64,000 nt of DNA from Flavobacterium ammonificans (lineage in GTDB: Bacteria; Bacteroidota; Bacteroidia; Flavobacteriales; Flavobacteriaceae). Each line of letters opens with the position of its first letter. The stretch's first letter is position 1. The notes beneath the pieces were generated by a model. The model was not told the origin of the DNA, searched no databases, and was given only the letters and a program-made list of their open reading frames with translations. Made by a program: the position numbers and the translations under genes. Positions 45,485 through 55,632 of the stretch are shown here, in pieces. The stretch lies in contig NZ_AP025183.1 in NCBI RefSeq assembly GCF_020885975.1, positions 1-64,000 of the forward strand. Reading direction: 5' to 3'.

Positions 45485-47062
45485 ATGTCAATTTGGAGAG
45501 TTAAACCTATTTCGGCTTTTGAGGCTGATATGAAAAAAAGTACTTTAAAAAGAGTTCTAGGAAAATGGAGCTTAACTGCTATTGGAGTTGGAGCGATTAT
45601 TGGAGGAGGGATTTTTGTTCTTACAGGAACAGGAGCTTACTACCATGCTGGTCCAGCTTTAGCTATATCATTTATAATTGCAGGTATCGCCTGTGTCTTT
45701 GCTGCACTTTGTTATTCAGAATTTGCATCGATATTACCTGTTGAAGGCTCAGCTTATGCCTATGCGTATGGAACTATTGGAGAAATTTTCGCCTGGATTA
45801 TTGGTTGGGGACTTATATTAGAGTATGCTATGGGTTCGATGACGGTTGCTGTTTCCTGGTCCGGCTATTTTAACAAGTTGCTTAAAATATTTCATTTAGA
45901 ACTACCTTATTGGATGACAACTGACCCAGGCACAGCTAACAAAGCATTCGGAGAAGCTTCAAGTCAAATTGCAACAGGAACTTTAACAGAGGATAAACTT
46001 ACAAGCTTTCAAGAGATAGTTAATAATTTTAATTCCGCACCAGAGATTTTTAATTTTAAAATATTCATGAATCTCCCAGCCTTTTTGATTGTTTTATTGG
46101 TAATATCTATACTTATTAAAGGTACCCAAAGTGCTGCTAAAGCGAATAACCTAATTGTTCTTTTAAAGGTTTCTGCTGTATTGTTTGTAATTATTGCAGG
46201 TGCTTTTTTTATAGATGTAGACAATTGGTCTCCTTTTATACCAGAAGCTACTCAAATTGTAGAAAAAGATTCTACTCACAATGCTTATGGATTAGCTGGA
46301 ATTGTATCTGGAGCGGCGGCTATTTTCTTCGCTTATGTAGGATTTGATGCAGTTTCTACTCAAGCGGGTGAAGCAATTAATCCTAAAAAAGATGTGCCTT
46401 TTGCTATTATTGCTTCTTTATTAATTTGTACTACTTTGTACATTTTAGTATCGTTAGTATTAACAGGAATGATGAACTACCAAGACTTTAACCCGCTAGG
46501 AAAATATCCTGATGCTATTAAAGCTCCTGTAGCCTATGCTTTTGATATTGCAGGTCAAGGTTGGGCTGGATTAATTATCACAATTGCAGCTACAGTTGGT
46601 TTAGTATCTGTTTTAATGGTAATGATTATGGGACAATCTCGTATATTTTTAGGAATGTCTAAAGACGGATTGATTCCTCAAGTTTTCTCTAGAGTGAATC
46701 CAATTTCTGGAACACCACAAACCAACTTAATGATTTTAGGTGGAATTATAGCAGTAGTAGCTGCTTTTACACCAATTAATGAACTAGCAGACATGACTAG
46801 TTTTGGTACTTTATTTGCCTTTACAATGGTGTGTATCGCTGTTTGGATTTTAAGAGTAAAACAACCTAATTTAGTGAGAACATTTAAAGTCCCTGCATTA
46901 CCAATTATTGCAGTTTTAGGAATTTTAATCAATACTTATTTAATGGTTAATTTAAGCTACAAAGCTCAACTATTCTCTGGAGCATGGCTTCTTATAGGAG
47001 TTTTAGTTTATTTTGGCTACAGTAAAAGTCGTTCTAAATTAAACAATGAAAATCAAGAATAG
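45485..47062 (+). CDS. APC-superfamily amino acid permease (cationic amino acid transporter-like)
   Basis: 525 aa with about 12-14 membrane segments. The first segment contains IGVGAIIGGGIFVLTGTGAYYHAGPALAISFIIAG, where the GGGIF motif marks the substrate site. AYVGFDAVSTQAGEAINPKKDVPFAI is characteristic of the CAT/YfnA-like branch. SLSYKAQLFSGAWLLIGVLVYFGYSKSRS-type C-terminus follows. It has its own promoter and terminator. The transported amino acid is unknown. Confidence 0.92.
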   Translation: MSIWRVKPISAFEADMKKSTLKRVLGKWSLTAIGVGAIIGGGIFVLTGTGAYYHAGPALAISFIIAGIACVFAALCYSEFASILPVEGSAYAYAYGTIGEIFAWIIGWGLILEYAMGSMTVAVSWSGYFNKLLKIFHLELPYWMTTDPGTANKAFGEASSQIATGTLTEDKLTSFQEIVNNFNSAPEIFNFKIFMNLPAFLIVLLVISILIKGTQSAAKANNLIVLLKVSAVLFVIIAGAFFIDVDNWSPFIPEATQIVEKDSTHNAYGLAGIVSGAAAIFFAYVGFDAVSTQAGEAINPKKDVPFAIIASLLICTTLYILVSLVLTGMMNYQDFNPLGKYPDAIKAPVAYAFDIAGQGWAGLIITIAATVGLVSVLMVMIMGQSRIFLGMSKDGLIPQVFSRVNPISGTPQTNLMILGGIIAVVAAFTPINELADMTSFGTLFAFTMVCIAVWILRVKQPNLVRTFKVPALPIIAVLGILINTYLMVNLSYKAQLFSGAWLLIGVLVYFGYSKSRSKLNNENQE

Positions 47063-47078
47063 TCAATACAATTATATA

Positions 47079-47108
47079 AAAAAAAGCTCCTAAACAGGAG
47101 CTTTTTTT
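47079..47108 (+). terminator. Terminator of the second permease gene
   Basis: AAAGCTCCT-AAAC-AGGAGCTTT followed by more T. It could also serve the convergent PspC-side transcript. Confidence 0.9.
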
Positions 47109-47112
47109 ATGA

Positions 47113-47340
47113 TTATAAATCAAAAACTGAAGATCGTTTCGCTCGAATTAAATCCTTCAAACGCATCCAAAAAGCTAAAATCAAATAAACTACAAACCAC
47201 AAACCTACCGTTACACAAGACAAATAGATAAAAAATATTCGTACACTACTGGCACGCATACCTAAAGCATCTGCTAAACGCGATGAAACATGAAATCCAT
47301 GTTTCTCAAAAAAGAATTTTAAATGATTGAAGATTTTCAT
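47113..47340 (-). CDS. PspC-domain membrane protein
   Basis: 75 aa. HGFHVSSRLADALGMRASSVRIFFIYLSCVTVGLWFVVYLILAFWM is a minimal PspC domain with one or two membrane spans. PspC domains act in envelope-stress signalling in Proteobacteria; the role in Bacteroidota is not established. It lies 12 bases downstream of the DUF2851 gene and is probably translated from the same mRNA. Confidence 0.85.
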   Translation of the reverse strand: MKIFNHLKFFFEKHGFHVSSRLADALGMRASSVRIFFIYLSCVTVGLWFVVYLILAFWMRLKDLIRAKRSSVFDL

Positions 47341-47352
47341 AATGCTGCAAAT

Positions 47353-48642
47353 TTACGACAAATTACATTTTGAATTCCCTTTTATTAATTCAATTCCTAT
47401 TTGGCATTCCAAACACCTACTTTTATCACAATACTCTTTCTTCAATTGCAATAATGCTTGGGTCTGAAAGGCATTTTGAGCACTTACGCCAAAAGAATCA
47501 AATCTATCAATTATAGTGTTCTTTTCTGGCGCAATTGATTGTACAATTTGGACTAAAGACTCTGTATCTTCAATACCTAGAGATTGATTGTACGCAAATC
47601 GAATAGGAATAATTGTATTGAGTACAATTAAATCAATAAATGACTTGGAAACTATCTTGGATTTAAAAGGGCTTTGTTTATCCAATACATAATGCGTATT
47701 CCAAAAATTGGAGGGCGAGATTCGAAATACATCATACATTCCTTCCATGGTAGTAAGTTCTACTACCCTAGAAAATAAATTAGCAATTTGATGATATAGC
47801 ATTGCGAATTGCGCCAAGCGAATAGTCGGAAAATTATCAGGACGATGCTTATAAAACTGAAGTGGTCTCATAATCGGTTGTCCCAATTGGTATTTACTAG
47901 TCAAATAGGCATACCTGAGTTTTAAATCTTTTGAATACACCTCTTGATGGTCCAAATCAAGCAAACCTGCCATTCCAAAAAATAATGCCTCTAGATTTTC
48001 AACTTCAAAAGATTCTTTTCTGATTATTGAAAAAGGAATTGATTGTGCCAATTCCAGAAAAGAATCACTATTCGTATTCAAACCGAAATTCTTCGCTAAC
48101 AAACAAAACAAAACAGCTTCCCAATCAGAAGTAGATTGCTGTAGAAATACTGTAACCAAAACAGACTTTCGTTCTAAACGCTCAAAAAACAAACGTTCTA
48201 GCCAATTATTCAATAGAAATTGATCCAAAGACCGTAATTGTTTTTCACAAAAAATCCAAGATTTAGCAGTGCGTAAACTATCGTAATTCTCAATTGTACT
48301 TTCGGCTACAAATTGTTGCAACTCCAATACCGGAATTTCTGAATTATCAGCTCGGTATATTTCCACATCATGTTCCCATACTACATGCAAAATGACATTA
48401 TCGTAAGCTGAATCAATTTCATGATGATGTACATACCAATCAGAGGACTTTAAATGAATTTCTACATTGCCGGCCCATTTTTGATTCCCAATGATCAGTT
48501 GCGCATTGAAAAAATCAGGGCCTGCCTGTTCCAAATACTGTCCGCTTTGTATAATTGTAATGGGTAAACTTGAGGTAGTTGTTAGATTGGAACATTCAAA
48601 GTTTTTGAATTTCCATAAATAATGTAGAAAATCTTCTTTCAT
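47353..48642 (-). CDS. DUF2851 family protein
   Basis: 429 aa, soluble. The family is recognised from LYYLWKFKNF-like start (LHYLWKFKNFECSNLTTTSSLPITIIQSGQYLEQAGPDFFNAQL) and GNVEIHLKSSDWYVHHHEIDSAYDNVILHVVWEHD. A C-terminal CDKSRCLECQIG carries three cysteines that could bind metal. This family is largely confined to Bacteroidota. The function is unknown. It forms a two-gene unit with the PspC gene. Confidence 0.85.
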   Translation of the reverse strand: MKEDFLHYLWKFKNFECSNLTTTSSLPITIIQSGQYLEQAGPDFFNAQLIIGNQKWAGNVEIHLKSSDWYVHHHEIDSAYDNVILHVVWEHDVEIYRADNSEIPVLELQQFVAESTIENYDSLRTAKSWIFCEKQLRSLDQFLLNNWLERLFFERLERKSVLVTVFLQQSTSDWEAVLFCLLAKNFGLNTNSDSFLELAQSIPFSIIRKESFEVENLEALFFGMAGLLDLDHQEVYSKDLKLRYAYLTSKYQLGQPIMRPLQFYKHRPDNFPTIRLAQFAMLYHQIANLFSRVVELTTMEGMYDVFRISPSNFWNTHYVLDKQSPFKSKIVSKSFIDLIVLNTIIPIRFAYNQSLGIEDTESLVQIVQSIAPEKNTIIDRFDSFGVSAQNAFQTQALLQLKKEYCDKSRCLECQIGIELIKGNSKCNLS

Positions 48643-48728
48643 TCAGGGGGCTTTTTAAATGAAAATCTAAGATACAAAAAAACACCATCAATTGCTTAAA
48701 TTAACAAATCACGGTTTTATTGGTTAAT

Positions 48729-50690
48729 TTATTCGAAGAAATTCCAAATCAAACCAAAACGGATTGTTAGATCACGGTAGGGATTATTGGGAGAAGAATA
48801 AAATGAATTGCCTGTAAATGAGGAATTAAAATGTTCTGCTTTAAAATAAATTCTGGTTCTTTGAATTTTAGCATTTACAAAAAAATCTAACAAAGGGAAA
48901 TTACCTATTTTAGTATCTCTTTGAACAAAAAACTCTCCAATGACTGGATTGTATTCATTACCATAAAAGGAAGTAAAATAATTCAACACAAAGCCCGTTT
49001 GTAGAAACAAGGCTTTTTTAAAAAAATGATTGGAAAAAAATATGGAATTTCGCGCCACAATTTCAGGCACATTTAAGACCGATTCGTCCTGTACTACTTT
49101 TTGATACAGAATGGTATTATCCAAACCAAATTTTCCAAATTTAAATTCTCTATTCAATTTAATGGACAGATGATTTATCGTTCCTCCATACTGAAAAGGC
49201 GCAACGATTTGGGTTTGATTTAATTTTTGAGAAGCAGTTGATACTTCTTTAAAAAACAAATAATCATTTAAAACAGTAAATTCAGCTGAAGCAGTAACAA
49301 AAGGAGTAATTGCTGTAGCCGAAAGCCTATTTATTTTCTCATTATTGAAGTTATTAAACCAATTGTATTGCACATAACTACTTTGGTGCAGATTAAAATT
49401 AGCATTCGGTAATTTGTTACTGTTTTGGTATTGAAAAACAAATTGGTTTTGGTCATTTAAATCATAGTTTACAGAAGCTTCTACATCAGATAACCCATCA
49501 TTAGTAATGGAGGTGGTGTACCTGAAATTTCCTCTCCATTTCTTTTTTTGAACAAAATATTGACCACCCACTGTATTGATTTGATGATGTAATAAATTAG
49601 GCACTACACCTCTATCAAAAAATAAAATTTGGTTGTAAAAATAATTAGATCTAAAGTCTTCCATGAAAAAATGAAAGCGACCGAGAGTAGTATTCTCAAA
49701 AGAAACTCCCAATTTATTGTACATTTTATTGAATCGAGTTTTATCATTAATTTCACTAGATCGGAAAGACTCTCCAAAACGAGCCACAGGAGTTCCATTT
49801 GAAGAAGAAAGTACTGTTGCTTGACCGTATTCGAAGAACTTATTCTCGTAATTGAATTGGTGATTCAAATACAAATTAGATGCGCGACTCTTTGGGTTAA
49901 TTCGAAAAGAGTGATCTACAAAAATTCGATTCCCTTTCAATAAAGACTTCGCATCTGTGAGGAAAACTTCTAATCGTTGTCTATTATTAAAATCAATATT
50001 CTCGCTTTCAAAATCATTTAAGTTGGTAATACCGCCATTCTCTTGATTCAATATATCCTGTTGGGTAAAATGAAATTTATTAAAATACCTTACGTTTTTG
50101 GTATTGTAACTCATCGTGAAACGAAAATTACCTGTACTCGCTAATTGATTAATGTACTTCCCTTGGGAACGTAACCCTCTGTAAGCTATCGAAAAATTGA
50201 GATTGGGAGAAGTGTTTAATGTCAAATACGAATCAACGGATTGACCTCTTGACTGTGTGGACTTGAAATACAACTCGGTTACAGGAGTTGCTACAGAAGC
50301 ATAGCGAACCTGGAGTGCTTCAATGAAATTAAAATGTTTGGCTTTGAAACCAAATTCAGGAAACATAGAATTTGTAGCACTAGTATACTGCAATGTATTA
50401 TAAGACTGTCCGTCATTAGTCATGGGTAATAACCCAAAAGTATCACGTCGTAAGTAATTATGACTGTACTCTTTTTGAATGGTTAATGAAGTATCAATAT
50501 AGGTAGTGTCTTGATCTAAAGAAATAAAACGGTACAAATCTATTGTAGCTATTTTTTTTGAAGAAGGATTAGGAGAAAGATTGTCATTTTTAGTAGTATT
50601 AGTACTCAGGTCAAGTACTTTTGGTTTGCGTCCTTGTGCAGTAAGCAGAACGGAAAACAAGCAACAAACAAAAAGGATATAAATTCTCAT
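48729..50690 (-). CDS. Putative outer-membrane porin (Porin_10-like)
   Basis: 653 aa with a signal peptide (IYILFVCCLFSVLLTAQG). The rest is rich in alternating hydrophobic and aromatic residues with many Asn/Tyr/Phe turns, typical of a large beta barrel. It ends in Phe-containing DLTIRFGLIWNFFE, the usual outer-membrane barrel ending. Flavobacteria carry this protein as a single gene; its solute is unknown. The promoter-like TATCTTTG lies about 35 bases upstream. Confidence 0.8.
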   Translation of the reverse strand: MRIYILFVCCLFSVLLTAQGRKPKVLDLSTNTTKNDNLSPNPSSKKIATIDLYRFISLDQDTTYIDTSLTIQKEYSHNYLRRDTFGLLPMTNDGQSYNTLQYTSATNSMFPEFGFKAKHFNFIEALQVRYASVATPVTELYFKSTQSRGQSVDSYLTLNTSPNLNFSIAYRGLRSQGKYINQLASTGNFRFTMSYNTKNVRYFNKFHFTQQDILNQENGGITNLNDFESENIDFNNRQRLEVFLTDAKSLLKGNRIFVDHSFRINPKSRASNLYLNHQFNYENKFFEYGQATVLSSSNGTPVARFGESFRSSEINDKTRFNKMYNKLGVSFENTTLGRFHFFMEDFRSNYFYNQILFFDRGVVPNLLHHQINTVGGQYFVQKKKWRGNFRYTTSITNDGLSDVEASVNYDLNDQNQFVFQYQNSNKLPNANFNLHQSSYVQYNWFNNFNNEKINRLSATAITPFVTASAEFTVLNDYLFFKEVSTASQKLNQTQIVAPFQYGGTINHLSIKLNREFKFGKFGLDNTILYQKVVQDESVLNVPEIVARNSIFFSNHFFKKALFLQTGFVLNYFTSFYGNEYNPVIGEFFVQRDTKIGNFPLLDFFVNAKIQRTRIYFKAEHFNSSFTGNSFYSSPNNPYRDLTIRFGLIWNFFE

Positions 50691-50720
50691 CAGCTAGTAA
50701 ATAGATTGTCTAATAAGGCA

Positions 50721-50728
50721 CAAAGATA
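50721..50728 (-). promoter_or_regulatory. Candidate -7 element of the porin gene
   Basis: TATCTTTG on the minus strand, a perfect TANNTTTG match 30 bases before the start. Confidence 0.45.
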
Positions 50729-50743
50729 ACAGATAGTAGGGTA

Positions 50744-50779
50744 TAAAAAAAACAGCAGTAAACGAATGCTTACTGCTGT
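50744..50779 (-). terminator. Terminator of the susCD-like pair
   Basis: ACAGCAGTAA-N8-TTACTGCTGT followed on the minus strand by TTTTTTTT, just after the SusD-like stop. Confidence 0.92.
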
Positions 50780-50804
50780 AATTTATAAAATAATTTGAAT
50801 TAAA

Positions 50805-52358
50805 TTACCAACCTGGATTTTGTTGTGCCTTCAAAACTGGATTGTTATTTGTCTCAGTTAAAGGTATTGGCCATAAAAATCTTCTGTCAGTTGCAGGAAT
50901 AGCAGCTGATAAGGTTCCTGAAAAAGGAGTTCCTAAAGTATATGATCCAGCTGGAGGGAATCCATTAGCAACTTTTCTTGGTATACCTGTAGTAGGTGCA
51001 ATATCATCATTTAATAATCTATGAATATCACCCCATCTCTTACCTTCACATATAAACTCAATTCTTCTTTCTTTTAAAATTGCTCTAACTAAATCAGCAG
51101 AAGAAGCAAAAGAACTACTTGTATAAGCTTGAGTAGATGGGCTTGCCAAGGCTCTGTTTCTTACGCTATTCAACAAAGTCAATGCAGCAGCATCATTCCC
51201 TAATCTCGCATTAGCCTCAGCTGCAGCAAGAACCATTTCAGCAAATCTGAACAATGGAGACCCATCTGAATAATTAGTTACATCTTTATACTTTCTTGTA
51301 AAAACTGCATTATCAATAACTTCAGTCTCAGCTCGACGTTTATCATCAACTAACCACTCTGCATCTCTCCAGATAATTGGTGAAATTGCAATTAAATTTC
51401 TTCGGTTGTATTGTGAAGCTAAAGCTCCATTTACACCAGGATTAGTATTTGCAGTATTGTACATAGAAAAGATGGACTCATTATTACCATAATTGTTTGT
51501 AAATACACCCATTGGATTAGCTTCCAAAGTATATTGAGAAGTCAATTTTGCATACTCTGTTAAAACGGCACTCCAATTTTTCATGTTTTGATACATGATA
51601 ATTTTAGTAGCAATAGCAGCTCCTTTGGTAACTTTTACAATCTTATCTATTCCAGCACGTTGTGCTTTTGTTGGAGCATTAGTTTCTGCAAAATTAAGAT
51701 CCTCTAAAGCTAATGCGTAGCATTCAGCAACTGTATTTCTTCCTTTAGCTAAATTTACTTCAACATCAACAGGAGTAATTGTAGGTACGGTTCTGTAAGG
51801 AATTCCTAAATGAGATGCATTAGGCGTGTGAGTGTAAGGCATAGCGAAATGCTTCAACAATTCTAAATGTGCTAAGGCTCTTAAATACCTAACTTCAGCT
51901 TTATAATTGTTACCAACAGCAGCAGTAACAGTTCCTTTAGTAATAGCTTCATCTAAACCTTTTAAAACAACATTTGCCTTATTAATTAATTGATAACCAT
52001 CACTCCAATAAAAAACATTATTAGCTGTTGTAGGATCATAATTAGATTCATAAGTCAACTGATAAAAAGCTTGAGTATTAACTACATCCTCTCCTCTACA
52101 ATCATTTTGTTGAAAATAAGCAGCTCCAAAAACGTAACCTCTGGGATTTGGACTTGCTTCAGAACCATTAAAAACTCCCATTTGAGCGGCATTATATACT
52201 CCATTTACAGCTGCAAGAACAAGAGTAGGGCTAGAAAAAGCCGTCTCAGACTTAACTGTACCAAAAGGCTCTAAATCTACTATCTCTTCAGAGCAAGAAT
52301 TCAAGAATAACCCTGAAAAAACTGCAAGAGCTACTAAAAATTTATTTGTATTTTTCAT
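50805..52358 (-). CDS. SusD/RagB-family nutrient-binding lipoprotein
   Basis: 517 aa with a lipobox (FLVALAVFSGLFLNSCSEE; lipidated Cys at about 22). The SusD-like N-terminal region and TPR-rich body follow, ending with RFAEMVLAAAEANARLG and ILKERRIEFICEGKRWGDIHRL, both family hallmarks. It caps the SusC barrel and captures a nutrient, glycan or peptide, at the cell surface. It follows the SusC-like gene by 12 bases. No glycosidase, peptidase or regulator accompanies the pair. Confidence 0.95.
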   Translation of the reverse strand: MKNTNKFLVALAVFSGLFLNSCSEEIVDLEPFGTVKSETAFSSPTLVLAAVNGVYNAAQMGVFNGSEASPNPRGYVFGAAYFQQNDCRGEDVVNTQAFYQLTYESNYDPTTANNVFYWSDGYQLINKANVVLKGLDEAITKGTVTAAVGNNYKAEVRYLRALAHLELLKHFAMPYTHTPNASHLGIPYRTVPTITPVDVEVNLAKGRNTVAECYALALEDLNFAETNAPTKAQRAGIDKIVKVTKGAAIATKIIMYQNMKNWSAVLTEYAKLTSQYTLEANPMGVFTNNYGNNESIFSMYNTANTNPGVNGALASQYNRRNLIAISPIIWRDAEWLVDDKRRAETEVIDNAVFTRKYKDVTNYSDGSPLFRFAEMVLAAAEANARLGNDAAALTLLNSVRNRALASPSTQAYTSSSFASSADLVRAILKERRIEFICEGKRWGDIHRLLNDDIAPTTGIPRKVANGFPPAGSYTLGTPFSGTLSAAIPATDRRFLWPIPLTETNNNPVLKAQQNPGW

Positions 52359-52370
52359 ATTATTTAATTT

Positions 52371-55300
52371 TTAAAGTCCAACATTCAAACCAACAGAAAA
52401 TACTCGAGAACGTGGAACTACATTATAATCTACACCACCAATTTCCATCTCTGGATCTTGACCTGAGTATTTAGTAATAATAATAGCATTTTGTGCTTGA
52501 ATATAAAATCTGAAACTTTTAATATTCAATTTTTCAATAAGATTAGCAGGTAAATTATAACCAATTGTAATATTATCAAACTTTACAAAATCACCGCTTT
52601 CAATAAATCTAGAATTTGCAGTTGTAGGTCCGTTAACAATAGGATCTGCAGCAGACCACAATCTAGGAGTCCATCCATCACCTGGGTTTACAGCACTCTG
52701 CCATCTTCCTAAAATTTCTGTAGAGTTATTGTTGAAATTTTGGCTTAACATTTCTAGTCTAGTAACATTCATGATTTTATTTCCACCACTAAATCTAACT
52801 AAAGTTCCAAAATCAAAATTATGGTATTTCAATTTCAAATCAACTGCACCAAAATAAGTAGGTAAAGTATTTCCTAACTCCATTAAATCAGGAGAAGTGG
52901 CAGCTCTAGAAATATCTGAAGGATTACTCGGATCAAAAACTCTATAATTATTAGTAGCAATATTTCCTTGCACTAAACTACCGTCATTTTTGTAGTATAC
53001 TGGATTACCGTTACTAGCATTAACACCCCAATATTTCACTCCATAAAGTGAGTTCAATGGAAGACCTTCTCTAATTATGTTATAAGTTGATATTTGATCA
53101 ACCCCTTTTGATAATGAAATAACTTCATTCTTGTTAAATGATAAATTAGCATTCACATCAAAACTTAGGTTTTCTTTATTAATTACATTAAAGTCAACAC
53201 CAAATTCCCAACCAGAGTTTCTAATATTACCTACGTTAGCAGTATATTGATTATTTGGAACCCCTAATGACATTGGAGTTTGAAATCTCTCAACTAACTT
53301 ATCAGCATCGTTTTGGTAGTAATCTATAACGAATTTTACTTTATTATTAAGCAATCCAAAATCTACACCAATATTTCTTTTTTCAATTACCTCCCATGTC
53401 AAATTAGTATTTTCCATGTTTGTAAAAGCAATTCCATTGTAATCTCCATATTTTCTTGGTCTGTAAGTTCCTAAGTATGGAAAATCTCCACCAAGTACAT
53501 TAAAGTTACCTGTCTTACCCCATGATGCTCTTACTTTGAAATCATTTACATAAGTATTAATCTTTTCAAAGAATTTTTCATTTGAAGCAGTCCAACCCAT
53601 AGATACACCAGGGAAAACTTCAGAACGTAATTCTGGAGCAAACTTCGACATTAAATCTTGACGCAATGAAGCTTGTATAAAATATCTTTTATCAAAATTA
53701 TAGCTCGCTTTACCTAAGTAAGAAACAATTGCATTATTGGATTTATAACCACTAGAAAATGGTGTTCCGTAAGATCCTGTAATAACATTTTTAGAAAAGA
53801 ATTCATCTGCTAAATCAGTACCACCACCGATATAACCATTTATATCTGTTTTTTGGTATTCATTTACTGCAGAAACAGCTACACTATGCTTATCAAAATC
53901 TTTATTGAATGATAAAACATTTTGCCAGTTGTATGTTTGAGAGATGTCTGTACTATTCTCAACTCTTCCTTTTGTACTTACTCCATCACCATGGAATGGA
54001 TCCCAAAAACGAAGTCCTGATGCATTTGATTGGTCAAAACTTACTTGAGTTCTAAAATTTAACCATGGTTTAATCGCTACCTCTCCAAATGCATTAGCAA
54101 GGAGACGATTAGTTAATGTATTTTGGATATTTTTATCTAATACATAACGGATATTAGGCAAATTGTTAGCAATAAACGCAGCATTTTGTCCTCTACCCAC
54201 AATTGTATTTGCTCCTTGAATAGCTACATTATATCCTTGTGGACCAGCTGGGTCATAAACAGTAGTATTAGGTAATTGTCTAATAACATTAAACATAGCT
54301 CCAGAAAGGGAATTAGTCCCTGTATTCAAACCATTTGTTCCTGTTCTAGAAAGCGTAACACTAGTTCCTACTTTAACATTTTTACCGATTTTTTGATCTA
54401 CATTGAATTTAGCATTGTATCTTTCTAAATCATTAGCTAAAATAATACCCTCTTGTTTAGAATAACCAACAGATGCATAATATGTACCATTACCTAAACC
54501 ACCGGATAAATTAAAATTATGTTCCATCTGTAAAGCATTTCTCAAAACCGCTTTTTGCCAATCTGTATTTACTGTATTTCCAATAGCTAAAGCAGATTGA
54601 GATCTGTTACTTCTCTTCTCATTATTGATGGTAATAAAATCATCAGTACCTAATAAATCTAGGTAATCTGCTACTTGAGCGATACCAGTATAGGTATTGT
54701 AGCTGAAATTTGTTTTACCTTCTTTACCTTTTTTAGTGGTAATTAATATTACACCATTAGAAGCTCTAGATCCATAGATTGCAGAAGCAGCTCCATCTTT
54801 TAAAATTTCAAAAGACTCAATATCGTTTGGATTGATATCCGCCAATGCGTTGTTAGCAGCATACCCTCCAAGATCTCCTGTTTGAACTGGCAAACCATCT
54901 ACAACAATTAAAGGATACGTACTAGAATTAATAGAATTAATACCTCTAATTCTAATTCTAGGAGTAGAACCAATTAAACCTGAATTCTGAGTAATTTGCA
55001 CCCCAGCAGCTCTACCAGCTAATTGCTGATCAAAACTCTGAGTTACTAACCCCTTGATAGATTCTCCTTTAATTTGAGAAATAGAACCTGTGATTTCACG
55101 TTTCTTCTGAGTACCATACCCTACAACTACAACTTCATCTAAAGTATTTCCTCCTTGAAGTTTTACATTAATAGTGTTTGAAGCTCCTACTTTTGCAGTT
55201 GCGTCTTGCATTCCCACGAAAGTGATTACTAATACATCTCCAACCTTTGCTTTAATGGCATACTTACCATCAAAATCAGTTTGAACACCATTTTTTGTTC

Positions 55301-55439
55301 CTTTAACGACAACGTTAGCGCCTGGAATAGGGCCCGAAGCATCAGAAACAACTCCTGAAACTGTTTTCTCTTGAGCAAAAGAAAACTGCATTACCATCGC
55401 TAATAAAAGCGTGTAAATCCATTTGATTTTTAATCTCAT
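52371..55439 (-). CDS. SusC/RagA-family TonB-dependent outer-membrane transporter
   Basis: 1022 aa with a signal peptide (WIYTLLLAMVMQFSFAQE). A carboxypeptidase-regulatory-like domain (about 28-100, VSGVVSDASGPIPGANVVVKGTKNGVQTDFDGKY) is followed by the junction DEVVVVGYGTQKKREITGSISQ, the plug domain with IRIRGINSINSSTYPLIVVDGLP, and the 22-strand barrel. It imports the substrate bound by its SusD partner using TonB energy. The promoter lies in the divergent gap with rnhB. Confidence 0.97.
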   Translation of the reverse strand: MRLKIKWIYTLLLAMVMQFSFAQEKTVSGVVSDASGPIPGANVVVKGTKNGVQTDFDGKYAIKAKVGDVLVITFVGMQDATAKVGASNTINVKLQGGNTLDEVVVVGYGTQKKREITGSISQIKGESIKGLVTQSFDQQLAGRAAGVQITQNSGLIGSTPRIRIRGINSINSSTYPLIVVDGLPVQTGDLGGYAANNALADINPNDIESFEILKDGAASAIYGSRASNGVILITTKKGKEGKTNFSYNTYTGIAQVADYLDLLGTDDFITINNEKRSNRSQSALAIGNTVNTDWQKAVLRNALQMEHNFNLSGGLGNGTYYASVGYSKQEGIILANDLERYNAKFNVDQKIGKNVKVGTSVTLSRTGTNGLNTGTNSLSGAMFNVIRQLPNTTVYDPAGPQGYNVAIQGANTIVGRGQNAAFIANNLPNIRYVLDKNIQNTLTNRLLANAFGEVAIKPWLNFRTQVSFDQSNASGLRFWDPFHGDGVSTKGRVENSTDISQTYNWQNVLSFNKDFDKHSVAVSAVNEYQKTDINGYIGGGTDLADEFFSKNVITGSYGTPFSSGYKSNNAIVSYLGKASYNFDKRYFIQASLRQDLMSKFAPELRSEVFPGVSMGWTASNEKFFEKINTYVNDFKVRASWGKTGNFNVLGGDFPYLGTYRPRKYGDYNGIAFTNMENTNLTWEVIEKRNIGVDFGLLNNKVKFVIDYYQNDADKLVERFQTPMSLGVPNNQYTANVGNIRNSGWEFGVDFNVINKENLSFDVNANLSFNKNEVISLSKGVDQISTYNIIREGLPLNSLYGVKYWGVNASNGNPVYYKNDGSLVQGNIATNNYRVFDPSNPSDISRAATSPDLMELGNTLPTYFGAVDLKLKYHNFDFGTLVRFSGGNKIMNVTRLEMLSQNFNNNSTEILGRWQSAVNPGDGWTPRLWSAADPIVNGPTTANSRFIESGDFVKFDNITIGYNLPANLIEKLNIKSFRFYIQAQNAIIITKYSGQDPEMEIGGVDYNVVPRSRVFSVGLNVGL

Positions 55440-55467
55440 AGTTAAATTAATTTTTAATTAGTTTAGA

Positions 55468-55497
55468 CAAATATCTTAATTAATTCTTAAGAAACAA
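55468..55497 (-). promoter_or_regulatory. Promoter of the susCD-like pair
   Basis: On the minus strand TTG (55495-55497), 19 bases, then GATATTTG (55468-55475), one mismatch from TANNTTTG. It lies 29 bases before the SusC start. Confidence 0.5.
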
Positions 55498-55587
55498 ATA
55501 AATTGATTAAAAAATACATATTTAACAGTTGTTTGTTGTATAAAAAACAAAACATTCAATAATTATTAAGTAAATTTAAATAATTCC

Positions 55588-55595
55588 TATTTTTG
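55588..55595 (+). promoter_or_regulatory. Candidate -7 element of rnhB
   Basis: TATTTTTG, a perfect TANNTTTG match 37 bases before the rnhB start. Confidence 0.4.
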
Positions 55596-55632
55596 TTTTC
55601 CAGTCTTACAACAAATAAATCCTAATACATTT

